A stretch of DNA of 64,000 bases from Larix kaempferi. Its lineage: Eukaryota; Streptophyta; Pinopsida; Pinales; Pinaceae. The stretch is from contig BSBM01000092.1 of NCBI GenBank assembly GCA_027924585.1, positions 8,488,001 through 8,552,000 on the forward strand, given 5' to 3'. The notes below the pieces were generated by a model. The model was given only the letters and a program-made list of their open reading frames with translations. It was not told the DNA's origin and ran no database searches. Shown here one piece after another: positions 22,337 through 34,828 of this stretch. The stretch's first letter is position 1, and the number at the start of each line of letters is the position of its first letter. The translations under genes and the position numbers were made by a program.

Positions 22337-25300
22337 TGTTATCACACAACTTGTAGTTGTCCCCATAGGTATCCCGTCCAGGACGGTAGAGGAGATGGAC
22401 AACTAAAGAGGTGACCCAAGAAGTGCAACGGTTCCCAATGCAAGCTGGGTGTCACGATCACTAAGGCACTCTTCACTTTAGATCATGAAGAATCAAGACC
22501 AAGGTGGATACCCTAGCCAATCAATGAAGACTAGCTAACACAAAGGTTCCTAGGGAAATGTGTAAGTTAGGTTATGGAAACCAATGCGTGAGTTTGATTA
22601 AGTGGACCCAAGAGTTTAAGTATGGTTGAAGAGGCTTAGGATGTGACAAGTGTTCAACCAATGTATGATTTAGGCCACTTATTGAAGCTTAATGGATAGA
22701 TCTAGCACCATGAAAATACACAAGTGGGGCCCACTTCTTAAAAAGTGGAAAATGGTCCAAATGGGGCCCACTTGGTCAAATTAGGGGTAAGATGGTGCTA
22801 AGTGGATGAGACAAGGTAGATCTATGGATCTAAGGCAAGATAGTCAACACCCACATATGGGATCTAGGAAAAGGCCACTAACCCAAGGAGTGCGAATTGC
22901 CCAAGGGAAACTAGTGCCTTTAGATGGAGGGGCAAATGGAGTCCAAATTATCCCAAAATGTAGATCGGGTAGTTAAGGCAATTATCAAGGTGGGTTTAGG
23001 ATGGCATGCCCAAATATTACCTAGATCTCCATAGATCTAAGATTCAAAATGCATCACCCAATGACCCAAGTGGGGCACAACCCTCAAAATGAGGAATGGC
23101 GCCCACAAGGCAAAAATCAAAGGGGTGAAGCACTAGGGGTAGGTTATCAAAGTAGACAAGTGCAAATCAAGTGGGATCTCACCTACCCAAGTCTTGGAAA
23201 TAGCCCCAATAGCTTCCCTCAAGGAGTGCGACCTCCCTCAAGGAGGCTAATGTGCCTTGGAAAGTGTGTCAAATGGAGGCCAATCCACACCAAACTATAG
23301 ATCCAAATTGCTGTGGATGTTATAGAGATGGGTTTTCAATATTTTCCCCAAAGCCAAGCTAGATCCAAGTAAATCTCGAAAAAAGTGAAAAATGAGGGTT
23401 TTAATCAATGATGGTTTTGAGATCTAAGAGAATAAATGGATAGGATAGAAGAATTGCATACCTCTTGGAACATACCTGGAAAATGAAGATGGAAGAGGCT
23501 TGAGATGAGGATTACTTCCCGCAAAGATCAAATGCCAAACTTTGATGAGCCCTTCTTGCCAACGTTTTGCCTCCTTCAACCAAATCGATTTTCCTATTCC
23601 TGTCAATCAAGGACACAAAGATCAATCAATCAATCAAGAATGGAATGAGATGCAAACAAAGAGATGAGAAACATGAATTGTTGGTACAAAGACAAAAAAA
23701 TTCCCTGTCACCCAAAACGTCCTCTTGAAGCTTGAAGGGTAGGCCTCCCCACCAATTCGCACTCCTCAAAATCACCTTCTTTGCCTACAAAACAATGTTA
23801 GTTGAAGATCAAATCAAGATGGCCACCAATGTCTCTCAGTGTAGAGGAAGAAGCATTTGCAATCACCACAAGCATTCCAACTCCAAGATGCCCAAGAAAG
23901 TATTTTTATTCCAATAGCCAAGAGCCAAAAATCTCTAGATAGCTTTTACAATAGGGGGTCTCCTTATATAGGATAATAAAGACCAAAACCCTAAACCAAA
24001 AAACCACTTTACAATACAAGAAGTGAGTGGTTAAGATCAAAAGATCAACAAATATAATCAATGGCTAAGATGAGCCTACAATATATCACATGGATCATTC
24101 AAAGAGAGGGTGACGTCATCTTTCAAAAAGACTCATGGAGGGTGACGTCATCACTAGGAGGGGGCTAAAGCATATTGGCCCACCTCATATGACATGGACA
24201 TGACTCAAGAAGCTCATGGTGGGGCTAGGAGGCATCAATCCTTACTAGCTCATCCCCATGGCACAATAATATAAAATAATGTATCCAAAATAATACAAAT
24301 GATCAAATCCTGTCTCCAAAACTGATAGAGACATGCAGTAAAAGGCCTCCGGTGGCCTCTGTGGACCCCACTGACTGATGCCAACTAACTAGAAGATGGG
24401 GGGTTCACCTTGGAAGACCTCTGTGAAGACCAAGTGCCAAAACCTTGCCTCAATTGCCCAAATCGAATTCCTCAGTGACCCTTTTATTCCATTTTTAATT
24501 CGCCTCGATAACTGTGAAGCTGCCCAAACTGACACCCAGAATGCCTGCGCTGTCAAGCTAAAGCCCACCAGGCTCTCTAGAAGGGGGGTATAATGGTAGA
24601 ATCAAGTGGCTGGACCACCCCCTCCTCATACAGCGCCCTAGGTGAAACTGGCCTCTCATGCCTCTGCTGGACAGGTTGGGAAAGCATGCCCAAAACTAGT
24701 AATCTGGTGGATAACTATATCTATCACTCTCATAAGTGCCCGGAACTGAATGATAAGTGTCTCATTGAATCCAAAAGACCCAAATCTACTAAGAATGTGT
24801 AGTCATACACCATGGGTTGACTTGAGGGGTCAACTGTAGAGTCCACCATACCTAGACAGTGTATAATCTGGTGATCTGAAATAATAATAATAAAATCTGC
24901 TGAACTACATCAAACATCATCTGAATCATATGTCCACCATATGTATCATCAACAAGAGTATGTGGGACCATCAATCATCATCCATAAACATACATGGTCC
25001 ACATCATCACGGATCCCAAGAATGACCATGGTCAAACTATGTTTGACTAGGTCAACATACAACCAAGGACAAGATTATATCATTATATCAATAGACTAAA
25101 GACATGTTCCTTTAATCACATTCACAACTTAACTTAAAGTACATCATCATTTCATGGCAGTTTAATACATATAGATATTTAATGTTATGTATACTTCACT
25201 TGCACAAAAGCTTTAATGACAAACTCACACATTGGACATGTTTTAACTGCTAGCTAAGGGTGAAGGCTAAGACAAGGTTGGGCAAAGGGAATGACTTGAC

Positions 25301-26591
25301 CAAACTCAACTAGGTGAAACCTTGGATGGGGAAAGGGGGAGCTACACTCTGTGCTAGACAAAAAACACGGGGAAGGGCTATGCATCACAAATGGATAAGT
25401 TGTTTAGAGAGTGTTTATTCAACTTAGGCATCATGTCTATATCAAGCTGATCCAAGTTTATTAGGATCATTCATTTAATTTCATGGCTTTTTGGCCTACA
25501 TAACCCTTCGGATTTCAGATGTGCTAAGAAGCACAACTAGTCGCAACTTGCATCCAGGGCATGTTTATACATGTATAAGGTCAGCAATAATAGATATAAC
25601 TTTGAGTAACCATTGCTTTTTGGACCGTTTCTATACTCTTCGAGGAGTATTTTTAGCAGTTCATCGCTCTTGCCCTTTACTCACGTGTGTTTAAAAACAC
25701 ATTCTAGAGTTTACAGTTTCCATTGGTGTATTTATAAAGATTTCCAATATAGGTAGTACATGAGCTTTCAGTTTTATCCAACGTCTCAAGTGACTAGGGG
25801 GACTTATGTCAATGCCAAACATCGGGACAACCGACCAGAATGATTTAGGCCTACAATCCAACTCACCAAAGGCAAGTTTTGTCACCAACTCAGAGCGGAA
25901 AAACTAAACAAACATGGATGCGGTCCAACACAAAGGTAGTAATGGGGAAGTCCTCAGTATCAAAAGTCAAGAAAAGCAAGTCAAAGGTGAAAGCCAAATT
26001 GGGAAGGTCATGGATGGATGGGGTCAAATGAATGTGGTGCCTAAGCTAGCAGACAAGAATGTCTAGGAAGACCATATCTATGCTCAAAGGAGGGTAATCA
26101 AACCGGTGAGTTTTGTCAGGGAACCTAAATGTGGAAGTAATACATCCATTTAATAGTTGTAACATCATCCAAGATATTCAATTTTAATTTTAAATAGTAC
26201 TTCCACATCCTCAATCATATACCAAGCTAATGCTGTGAAAATGACTAAAACAACAAGATAATAGTCCACAGTCAATAATCAGAAGTCCATAGGTTATATC
26301 ACATCATAATAATAATCATCAAAAATCATCTGAAACACTGCTGCAATAACATCACTGGGCACTGAACTGAAACTGTATGGAATAAAGGGTCACATCGGTC
26401 ATCAAATCTGAACTCTCAAGGCTCAGCCTTGGAACAAGGTCTAACAAAAACCTGATATAATACACTGCTTTGATCATGAGTGATCTCAAAATACAAGCTC
26501 ATCATAGCTAATCTCTGTAAAAGCTAGGCTCTGAAATGTGCAGATATCTGCTCAGCAAGAATAGTAGCCCTGCTACTATGGTGTGATAACA
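22337..26591 (-). repeat. 5' LTR of G2 (4.26 kb)
   Basis: Bounded on the plus strand by TGTTATCACAC and GTGTGATAACA, which are inverted repeats of each other. The PBS follows on the internal side. It is related along its length to solo LTR C (52335-56807). The TATA box is at 23962-23970 on the minus strand. A segment at 23462-23599 has a ttgacag acceptor and a gtatgc donor. Internal diverged tandem units carry AGATCT-rich phrases and a recurring AAGGAGTGCGA motif. Open frames inside it are treated as chance. Confidence 0.85.
23962..23970 (-). promoter_or_regulatory. TATA box of the G2 LTR
   Basis: The minus strand reads TATATAAGG. The same site with the same neighbourhood occurs in LTR C at 54277-54285. 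Confidence 0.55.
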
Positions 26592-29033
26592 ATACCTTTT
26601 GATGATTCCATATATTGGACACAAGTTTCAGATGATGGTTGATGCACTTTTTATTGATTATTGTTATTTCCAAACCATCATATTTTTATTGTCCGAGTAT
26701 GGTTGATGCTACAGATCCATTAGTATAATCTCAATACTATCAAAACATTATAATCTTAAATAATCTTAAACATGTATGGTCATGATCATTTCATACACAG
26801 GTAATTTATCACAAGCGTTAGTATTCAAGGTTTCATGGAGTACTTATTTTACTCATGCATATTCTTATTTGACCATAGGACTCTTCTAATTTGTCATATC
26901 ATTAATCAAACTAAGAAACATAATATGCATAAACCCTTGATTACTTAAACTTCTAACTTCAAGAATAATGAGGCCATTAAGAAAGGTTAGAATTGCAAAG
27001 TAGACAACAAGAAGCTTCTTCGCTAGAGCTCTTAGAAAGTAGTTATTCTTAATTTATTTTTCATTGGCACATTTCAACAATCCATGGAGAGCTAGATATG
27101 TAGATATTTCTTATGGAACTTATTTCGCTCTTTAGCCAAGAGTGCATGAGCTTTACTCAGAGGATCTAGCAGATAGGTAGTAGCACAATAGCAGCAGCGT
27201 AGTTGACATAGGCCTTCGATAGAGAGCATAGTTTCTAGGAGCAGAGCCCCCAGGTAAAATAAGGTGGCACCCCATAGCAGCAAGTAGAATAGGTTGAAAG
27301 GCTGCCTTCTCAATAGATTGTTTGTTGCACCAGGTGTGTACCTGTGTCCTCCCGGCCAAGAAGCCAAAGAGCAGAAGCCAAAGCAGAATCAATCCATGCA
27401 CCTCACATACATTCTCGGAATGGGGAAAATAATTTATTTGTAGGTCAAGGTCATTATCAATCATACAAAAGTATACTTATCTAAGATCCTAACACAAAGC
27501 AGGATTCTTACTCGATATAGGAAAACATACATGGATTAGCATGCTTGCTAGTTATGCCTAACATACCTAAACAGTATCTTTTTTGTTCTCTTCAAAGATT
27601 TAGAGATCTTGTGCTAGTAACTTGCATCTCTTAAATCTCATATGTTAGGTGTATTAGAACCAAATCGTACATACCTTGTAAGTAGAGCTTCTATGTGATC
27701 AAAGACTATGGATGAGTCTTTTGTTTTCATGTCATCATGGTTATATATTCTTGATCTAGAACTTGATTTGTCTTTCTTCATATAACCTTCATGTTAGCAG
27801 ACAACATCATCCTCATACAACACCATAAGTGTATTAGTATAGTCATAATATCATGAGTGTCATAACCCTAATCAATGAATGTCTTCTATCATTCGCATGC
27901 ATTCATACTTTTACTAAGGTGATCATACAATCCTAAAAATTGATTATGATTGTACTATCCTTAATCACATGCAAGTAAACATATCATGAACTTAATCATC
28001 AGATAAATAAAAACTAATTTCAAAACATACCTGCATCTCCTCAAGTCATACCTGTCAAGATTGCTTGTAGTCTTCTCTATAAGGGTAAAACCCTAATATT
28101 CCAAGGTAGATCACTTGTAAACATCTTATATAGATTCATGGTGATAGTATGATAGAATACCAGTGCCATTTAACCTCCTTCATTGCTGCCCTATGATTCT
28201 CCCAACTTTGCTAGGATTTCTTCTTACTTGTAGAACCCAGAAACCCTAATTTTTAATCTCCTTCCTCCCGCAACATTTGATGAAAGATTAATATCTATGA
28301 TGAAGGGATTCCAAATCCATTTTCAAAGTTTCCAATGTTGCATAAGGTGTCCCCAACATTGTATCAGGTCCTTCCATACCTAAGTGAGAACTTCTTCCTC
28401 CTCTTCTTTGATTTCCTCCGTTGAGCTATTTCAATTGTGCCTTATTGTTTTTGGTGTATCTCTAAAATTTTGGATCTTCTGGGTCTGAAACTTCGCCATG
28501 TGGTAGTCAGACCTGTCATCTTTCCAACCCCACAAATTTGAGCTTCATTGGATTCTCCATGAGAGATATGTGATAAGTTTCCCAACATGACCTGTTTATG
28601 GGATGAAACAGCATAGCGAACTTGTACAGTGTGCCACGTGTCACTGTTTCAACTTCGGCCTCGGAAATTCAAACCTGTAACACTCCGTGCCCTAACTGTC
28701 ACTTTTTACGAAATTCAATTTGGAGTTTCCTAGCCCGAGATATGACCTTTTTCCCTAGGTCACATATTTAGGGTTGCATTCTGGAAGAGGCAGAAACCCT
28801 ATCTTACACGGATCATATCTCATAAAGTACAACGAATCTGGGGCTTATTTTTCAACACCAAGTACATATATGTCTGATCTTCGTCATGTAGAAGTTTCAG
28901 ATCTTGAACCCTCACAAAAACAGATTTATAGAGAAAGTTCCACGATGACTAGTTTTTGCTATACAAAGCCCTAGCTTTCAAATTGTCGCAAGTGAAACAA
29001 GTGTCGTAAATGCCATACATTGACCTCTTTCAA
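26592..29033 (-). other. Probable non-coding interior of copia D
   Basis: It lies between the right end of the G2 LTR and the PBS of copia D, so it is most simply copia D interior (inference). No gag, protease, integrase or RT is recognised. Two overlapping minus-strand frames at 27092-27464 encode Leu-rich hydrophobic stretches of no known family. The rest is AT-rich, with weak similarity near 26620-26720 to the middle of LTR A. Confidence 0.35.
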
Positions 29034-29049
29034 GCTAGCTCTGATACCA
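29034..29049 (-). other. Primer binding site of copia D (initiator tRNA-Met type)
   Basis: The minus strand reads TGGTATCAGAGCTAGC, the classic copia PBS complementary to initiator tRNA-Met, directly next to the LTR. Confidence 0.8.
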
Positions 29050-29645
29050 TCTTAAGATTCAATATGCTAAGATAGATAACATCAGTATTCAATTCAATTT
29101 CACAACAATATCATATACATGATCACTAAAAGAATAACAAGCACAGCATAAACACAAGAGGCACAATTTTATCCTGGGAAACCCTCTAGGGGAAGAAAAC
29201 CCAGCAAAACTTCCTCAATATAGATGATCAAAAGTACAAAGACAAAACCCCAAAGAAGTGCTCCTTCTCCTTGCAGATATCTCTCTCTCTCTCCATTGCA
29301 AATTACACAAGTGAGTGTGTGTGTGAATGAATGAATAAATGAGGGATCCTAGCTCTCTATTTATACATTCACTTCTACTTTAATTTTACAACTTGACATG
29401 TCGGCCTCAACTAACTTTACCACTCAACTAATGTTGATTGGGCTGACTCCTCTAGGGGATTTAAAAACCCCATTACATTTGACTATAGGGGATCTATTGC
29501 CCCAACTTACAAGGGAGGATTTACCTCAATGACTTTACATAATCAATTACAATAATGACATCCCGACGGAGGAATAAAACATCTCGGATTAAATTACAAT
29601 AATAAAATACAATAGAATATTCTTCGAAGTTACAATATTTCAACA
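29050..29645 (-). repeat. 5' LTR of copia D (about 0.6 kb)
   Basis: On the minus strand it starts TGTTGAAATATTG at 29645 and ends next to the PBS. The end reads CTTAAGA, so the canonical CA is mutated or the boundary is a few bases off. It holds a TATTTATA-like box near 29355-29365 (plus strand ctatttatacattc, reading TATAAATAG on the minus strand) and a CT microsatellite near 29281. It interrupts the hAT-1 transposase gene: the hAT frame runs into the LTR start. The expected target duplicate is GCTTG (29646-29650); its partner is outside the window. Confidence 0.72.
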
Positions 29646-30211
29646 GCTTGATCAATCACCACCTTGATAAAGGGAATTTTCCCCATATCCTCCAAGATCA
29701 AATCAATACAATGAGCAGCACATGGAGTCAAAAACAAAGTGGGGTGCCTCTCCATAAGCATCCTGCCAGCAACCACATAATTAGTTGCAGTATCTGTAAT
29801 AACTTGCACAACATTGTGCACCCCAATATCCTGTAGGAACCCATCTATCAACTCACATAAGAGTGTTGCATCTTCTACATATGCCAATGCATCGACTGAT
29901 TTCATAAACATGGTACCTCTAGGACAATGTACCAAAAAGTTGATAAGGGATCTACCCTTACCATCTGACATGATTGTGCATCCAGTGCTCTCCCATGACT
30001 GCCTGAACTCCTCCAACCTAACACCGATGTCTTTCTTTTCTGCTTGAAGGATTGGACCCAAAAACTCCTTGAAGGTGGCACTTTTATACCCTAGGCCAAC
30101 TACTGCAATGGCATCACACATCGGCTGCCAAAATAAATTGTTTTTTACGATGCTGAGAGGTATGTGACTCTAGTCAAAACACCTCCCCATCACCCTGTCT
30201 GCTTCTACCTT
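29646..30211 (-). pseudogene. hAT-1 transposase, DUF659 region
   Basis: Cut-and-paste transposase core of the hAT superfamily. The open frame 30121-29646 shows FKEFLGPIL, the block WESTGCTIMSDGKGRSLINF, VQVITDTATNYVVAGRML and TPCAAHCIDLILEDMGKI. These match the DUF659 signature, including the first catalytic Asp region (MSDGW-like, here MSDGK) and the HCxxL block. Upstream, 30122-30211 still reads in pieces as HIPLSIVKNNLFW with stops, so the link to the BED finger is broken by mutation or an intron. The C-terminus is removed by copia D at IDQA. Confidence 0.8.
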
Positions 30212-30718
30212 CTATGTTTCCTTTACCATTGACCTGATAGAAAGTTGTGCTCCAACTCCTGTTCGTGGAGCAAAAAAGGATGAGGCCCCCACCCTCCCGG
30301 TAGGTGAATCTGTGGCAGTGGAGCCCCTCGCACTACCCTCACCGACAGTGGCAAATAGTGATGCCCCTGCACTTCTTGCTAGGCCAAAAGCTGCAAGCTC
30401 AGCTTTGTTTGTGGCGATCTCCTCCTTCTTTCTATTTTTTTCATGGATTGTGTCATGGGCAGATCTCATGATCTCTAGGGTCACTACAGTACAAAGGCCA
30501 AAATCATGCCCAGGGAGTTTAGCTAGATGGTATTTCAACTTGTTAACCCCTCTCGACATATGATGCCCACATAGTTTGCAACTCAAATTTTGTCTGTTTG
30601 TTCCATCCTCAAGCTCACCATACTGCCAAAACGGGTCCAATGGCTTTGGCATTTTGGCAAATGGAATGGCAGCCACAAAATGCAAGCCTAGGGCACAAAA
30701 AATACAAAAACAATACAT
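30212..30718 (-). pseudogene. hAT-1 transposase, N-terminal BED zinc finger
   Basis: The frame has the BED-finger pattern DPFWQYGELEDG, then CKLCGHHMSRGVNKLKYHLAKLPGHD: two Cys, then His, Leu and His in the correct spacing for DNA binding. After the finger a basic helix (EKNRKKEEI) and an Ala/Ser/Gly-rich linker lead towards the DUF659 part. The start is uncertain; the Met before PKPLDPFW (near 30655) is the likeliest, since the upstream hydrophobic residues look non-homologous. Confidence 0.75.
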
Positions 30719-31229
30719 TATGATTAAACCCCATTTGAAAAAATTGCAACAATTTGCTTAAAAAATCAGACCTCTAAATTTATACTTTTAGCAATGAAAA
30801 ATGATAACAAGAGGGTGGCTAAAAATCTAAGAAACAAGCATGCTATTCCATTCTAAACCCCCTTACATTGTAACTATTTTTAATATTTATGGACATGGAA
30901 ACCATTGGCAAAATGGAAAAAAAAAATAGAGGAAGATAGGAAAGAAAATATGCAAGCAAACATGCAAAAAAATCATAGAAAAGATAGAAGAAAGTGAAAC
31001 ACTACATACCTGTGAGAGGAATTGGTTGATTGGCAAAGTTTTGATTCTTGAAGTTGAACCCTTTCTCCACAAAAATTGTCAATGGTGATGTTAGATGGTG
31101 TTTGGATGCCTCCAAGGTGGTTGATGCTGCCCTCTTGCCCTTCACACTCCTTCTCCAACAATGAAATGAAACAAATGACAAAAGAAAATTGACTTTTCCC
31201 CCTTTAAGCCACGGATTGGAGGCCTGGGC

Positions 31230-31330
31230 GACTTTTTGGGTCGACCCGCAACGTTTATTGAAAAATCGCGATTTTTTCGAAAAAGTCGCGCCTTCAAGAT
31301 TTTTTAAAAATCGTGATTTTTCCCATCTGA
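31230..31330. repeat. TCGCGA palindrome block at the hAT-1 subterminal end
   Basis: Contains the perfect 16-bp palindrome AAAAATCGCGATTTTT (31261-31276) and related TTTTTCGAAAAA and AAAAATCGTGATTTTT. Similar A/T-flanked CG motifs resume right of LTR A at 36094-36140. Confidence 0.55.
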
Positions 31331-31343
31331 TTTTCCGGCTAAG

Positions 31344-31377
31344 GGAAATGTTATCACATTATAGTAGCTGGGGGAAA
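31344..31377. repeat. 29-bp tandem duplication at the left edge of LTR A
   Basis: The unit 31344-31372 (target duplicate GGAAA plus the first 24 bases of the LTR) is followed directly by a second copy from 31373 onward, identical over the whole unit. Confidence 0.85.
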
Positions 31378-31563
31378 TGTTATCACATTATAGTAGCTGG
31401 GCTACCATATTTTTCAGATCAGATTCCAGTCCTTTTTTCAGCCAGTCCTTTACATTGAGATGTTTGAGATGAGCATCAGATGAACATTCATTCCAGGATC
31501 ACTCATGTTTCAGAGCAGCCCATTTGTAGTATGATCAGCCTTATGCCATGACTGAGTCTCAGG

Positions 31564-32382
31564 CTAAGTCACATGGTTCGAGTTCGAATTCAAGTTTGAC
31601 AACTATTTAATTCGATTTGAATTCGACTTTTTGGATGAAGATCGTTTGAGATTCGTCTTTAGATTCGAATATATATATATATTAAACGGAAATATACTTA
31701 AAAATAATAATTTTATATATATATATTGAACGGAAATATACTTAAAAAATAATAATTATATATATATATATATATATTAAACTGAAATATACTTCAGAAA
31801 TAATAAAAAAAATTATTAAAAAATAAAAATCTATTCTACACACCAACAAACAGCCTACACTCGTGGAACTAGAAACGTGAGTTATAAGTCTCGTGACTAA
31901 CGTGAGTCCTCTCCTCGATTGCGATACAGATTAGCTCGAATCTTCAACAGCGACTAGGCAAAATTGTGGGCTTGTGATTACAGGTGCATGAATGTGGATC
32001 TTCAGACTTCAACTGCAGGGCAGGGCAAGATCGCAGGTCCATGACTGCAGATCGGTAACATGTGACTGTGAGCACTGATTCATGAGCAACGGAAGTTCAA
32101 TTCGTGGATTCGTGAGCTCTAAGCATGAGGGTTGTTTTGCTGAGCGATCGCGCGGCGTCGAGCAAAGGGAAAGCTACTTCTTAGGTTTGTGCGCGAGTTG
32201 CAAGTCGAGAGGTAGACCGTAGGGTGTTAGGGGGTGTTAGGGATAGGGTTTAGGACCCAAGGTAAAATACCCACTTGAATTTTTTTATTAAATTCGCGAA
32301 TCTGAATCGATTTTTTTCCCTGTCTTGAGATTCGATGAATTTCAAACCTCAAGGTTCAAATTTGCCAAATCTTGTGACTTAG
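31564..32382. mobile_element. Small non-autonomous hAT element in LTR A
   Basis: 819 bp, with identical 8-bp target duplicates GTCTCAGG at 31556-31563 and 32383-32390. Terminal inverted repeats are CTAAGTCACA and TGTGACTTAG. It has no transposase. It contains three tandem units built on ACTTAAAAATAATAATT plus an AT microsatellite (about 31670-31800), and GTTCGAGTTCGAATTC near the left end. Confidence 0.9.
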
Positions 32383-34819
32383 GTCTCAGGAACTCATATT
32401 TGTTGATCGATGTAGCCATTTTTTCCATACAGAGCAGTATGCAGTGCCCAGAGTTGCAGCAGCAGGTTCCTAGTTGACAGATGATGTTTTAGGTGATTGG
32501 GTACAGGTATATGGCCAGGCAGGTATATGGTTGTGTATTGGTTTATTATTGCTTTATTGGTTATCCTTATGTCTTGATTTAGCATCTAGTGGTTATGACC
32601 TGGCTGTCTATTTTATGGATTATGGACATAGTTGTTACTTATATCTATTTAGTCCTATCTCCTCAGAATGCATGAAGTTCTTGTCTATATTCATTGGTTC
32701 CACCCTCCCTAGGAGAATGGAGGTCATCATTCCCACCAGTTTCTGGCTTGCTAGTGTTGGCTCCACCTTTTCACTATCTCCATCCATCCACTACCTTCCA
32801 GTTTTAGTTTTATCCCGACTTACATCTTAACCTGTGATATGGAGGACTCCTCCCCACTCTAGCCTCTTTGTTGGATGAGCTCCCCTATTTACTTTGTGTC
32901 TCGGCTCTGAGTTGCCTAAGTTGTGTTGGCTAGACCTGAAACAGATAGTGCTACCATCATTACATGTATCTGGAAACTTATTGTATATCTTATGTGAAAG
33001 CCCATTGAAATGAAACTCAATGAAATTCTAGAATGTGTTTCTAAACACACGATGAATACAGGGCTATGGAAATAAATGAAATGTAAATCCCCTTGAAGGG
33101 ATATCTAAAGGCCAAATAAAAAGCAATTGTTAAATGAATGCGAAATCCAAAGATTGTTGGCCAAGTGAAATTAAAAGAATGAAAGGCCCAAAAAGCAGTG
33201 GTTAAATGTATGTTATATCCAATGATCTGCTGGCCTTATACTGTAATGATTTATTCCTCATAAGCCTGCGGGTTGTGATATGAGATGGAGTAAGGGACAG
33301 CTAATTCTAAGTGTCCCCTAGAGTCTCAAGTTACGGTTAGCTTGACACCTAGTCATGGCGGCTCTAGAAAAGATCCTCACAGAGGTGAGTCAGCTTGGAT
33401 GTGAGTTGTAGACATCTGTCAAGGTTGAATAGGCACTTCCCAAACAGCTTATCCATTTGTGAGACACTGCCATCCCCCGTGTTATTGCTTGTCCAGCATA
33501 TGCTTTAGTGTGTATCCCCTTTCCTACTTCCAAAGTATCACAGTGTAAAGTTTGTACAATCATCCCTTAGCCTAGCCTTGTTTTTATTCACCCTCACCCA
33601 TTACTAGCAAATTGATCACAACCATGAAGTGAGTATATTCTTGAGGTTCTATTCTGAGCTACTATTATTATTAAAATTTATATTGAGTATCTTGTTTTAT
33701 CGCCAGTGAAGCATGTCATATCCAATTACACTTACAACATTTGTTGATGTTAGCCTTGGTCATATTATTGGTCAGTTTGACCAGGTCAACCATAGGACAT
33801 GGGATGTATTAGACCATATTAGACCAATGATGACAGAGATTGATGATATATGATCTAACATTGTCCACCAGGTGGTTCCATGCAGCAGTTATACGTTTCA
33901 GATGATGATTTGGTGTATTTTTATGATTTTTATCATTAACAAATTATTATTTTTAATTTGTCCGGGCATGGTTATGATATTATATGATGATGCAGTTATC
34001 CACATGTTGTATGAAAACACATCCTTAGTACATTTAGGTCTTATGAGTCCATTGGGATGCTCAGTTTGCAATTCCGGGCAGTTTTAGTTGAGATATATGT
34101 TAGTTTATCATTCTGGTGCAGATTTGCCTCTAAAAATGGCTTGGCAGAGCAGTTTGACATTTTATTCCTTTCACCTAGGGCGCTACAGAGAGAGTATGGG
34201 GTCCAGCCATTGGTTTTTACCATATTACCATTCTCCCGAACATATTGGTGTAGTCAGTTTTGGCCCCATGTGACCAGGCAGTGGGTTATGGGCATTTCTA
34301 TCTTCTACAAGTGATTTACAAAGGCATAAAAATGGTAAAATTGACTACAGAGGAATTCGATTTGGGCTACTGAGGCAAGGAAATGGCATGAGGTTGGTTG
34401 ATATGATGTGTGTGATGTCTTCCCCACCTTCCAAAGCAGTTGCAGCATTTAGTGGGGCCCACACTCATCCTCTGGGCTTGTTTTGATGGTTTTATGGTGT
34501 CTTTGGAGGCACGCGACTTTGCCACTTGGGCACATTATTGTACTTTGGTGATGTATTTGATGATATTGTGCCATGGGGACACACTAGGGAGGAATTATAT
34601 CACCCCCCTAGACCCACAATGAGCTTCATGTTATGTTTCCTAGTCACTTTATGTGGGACATCCTCCCTAGGGCGATTTGACTAGTGTGGTTATTATGTTT
34701 TGGAGTTGATCCTTGTACTTTAGTGTTGAGCTCATCTCAAACGTTGATTATCACTTATGTATCTTTTAATCTTATCCACTCATTAAAAAGGTGGTTAGGG
34801 TTTTGGTCTCTCCCATTCC

Positions 34820-34828
34820 TATTTAAAG
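34820..34828 (+). promoter_or_regulatory. TATA box of LTR A
   Basis: TATTTAAAG followed by GAGAGACC and a TTCTCATTGTAAA stretch. The same context occurs in LTR B at 39591-39599. Confidence 0.55.

Larger units (their letters stand above)
8628..26591 (-). mobile_element. Ty3/gypsy Tat-like retrotransposon G2 (minus strand), split by the LARD
   Basis: Reading right to left: 5' LTR (22337-26591), PBS (22315-22332), leader, gag N-terminal part (21618-21952), the inserted LARD (10996-21617), gag core (10245-10995), protease (9120-10205), and a further open segment to about 8628, where G1 interrupts it. RT, integrase and the 3' LTR are outside the window. The gag frame continues across the LARD insertion point, which proves the two halves belong together. 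The insertion flank of the 5' LTR is ATACC (26592-26596). Confidence 0.82.
29646..31343 (-). mobile_element. hAT transposon hAT-1 (minus), truncated
   Basis: Encodes a BED zinc finger followed by a DUF659-type transposase segment. The left end is cut by copia D before the catalytic C-terminal region and the hAT dimerisation domain. The upstream side (30722-31343) is non-coding and ends in a block of TCGCGA-type palindromes. Solo LTR A is inserted there (duplicate GGAAA), and the hAT flank resumes at 36094. Confidence 0.75.

Noticed and set aside
26596-26730. Similarity to the middle of LTR A (CAGTTT, TCAGATGATG, then ATTGTCCG)
   Set aside because: About 120 AT-rich bases only, and the following sequence does not continue the match; too weak to call a nested LTR.
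29281-29300. CT microsatellite considered as a regulatory element
   Set aside because: Simple repeat in a copia LTR with no further support.
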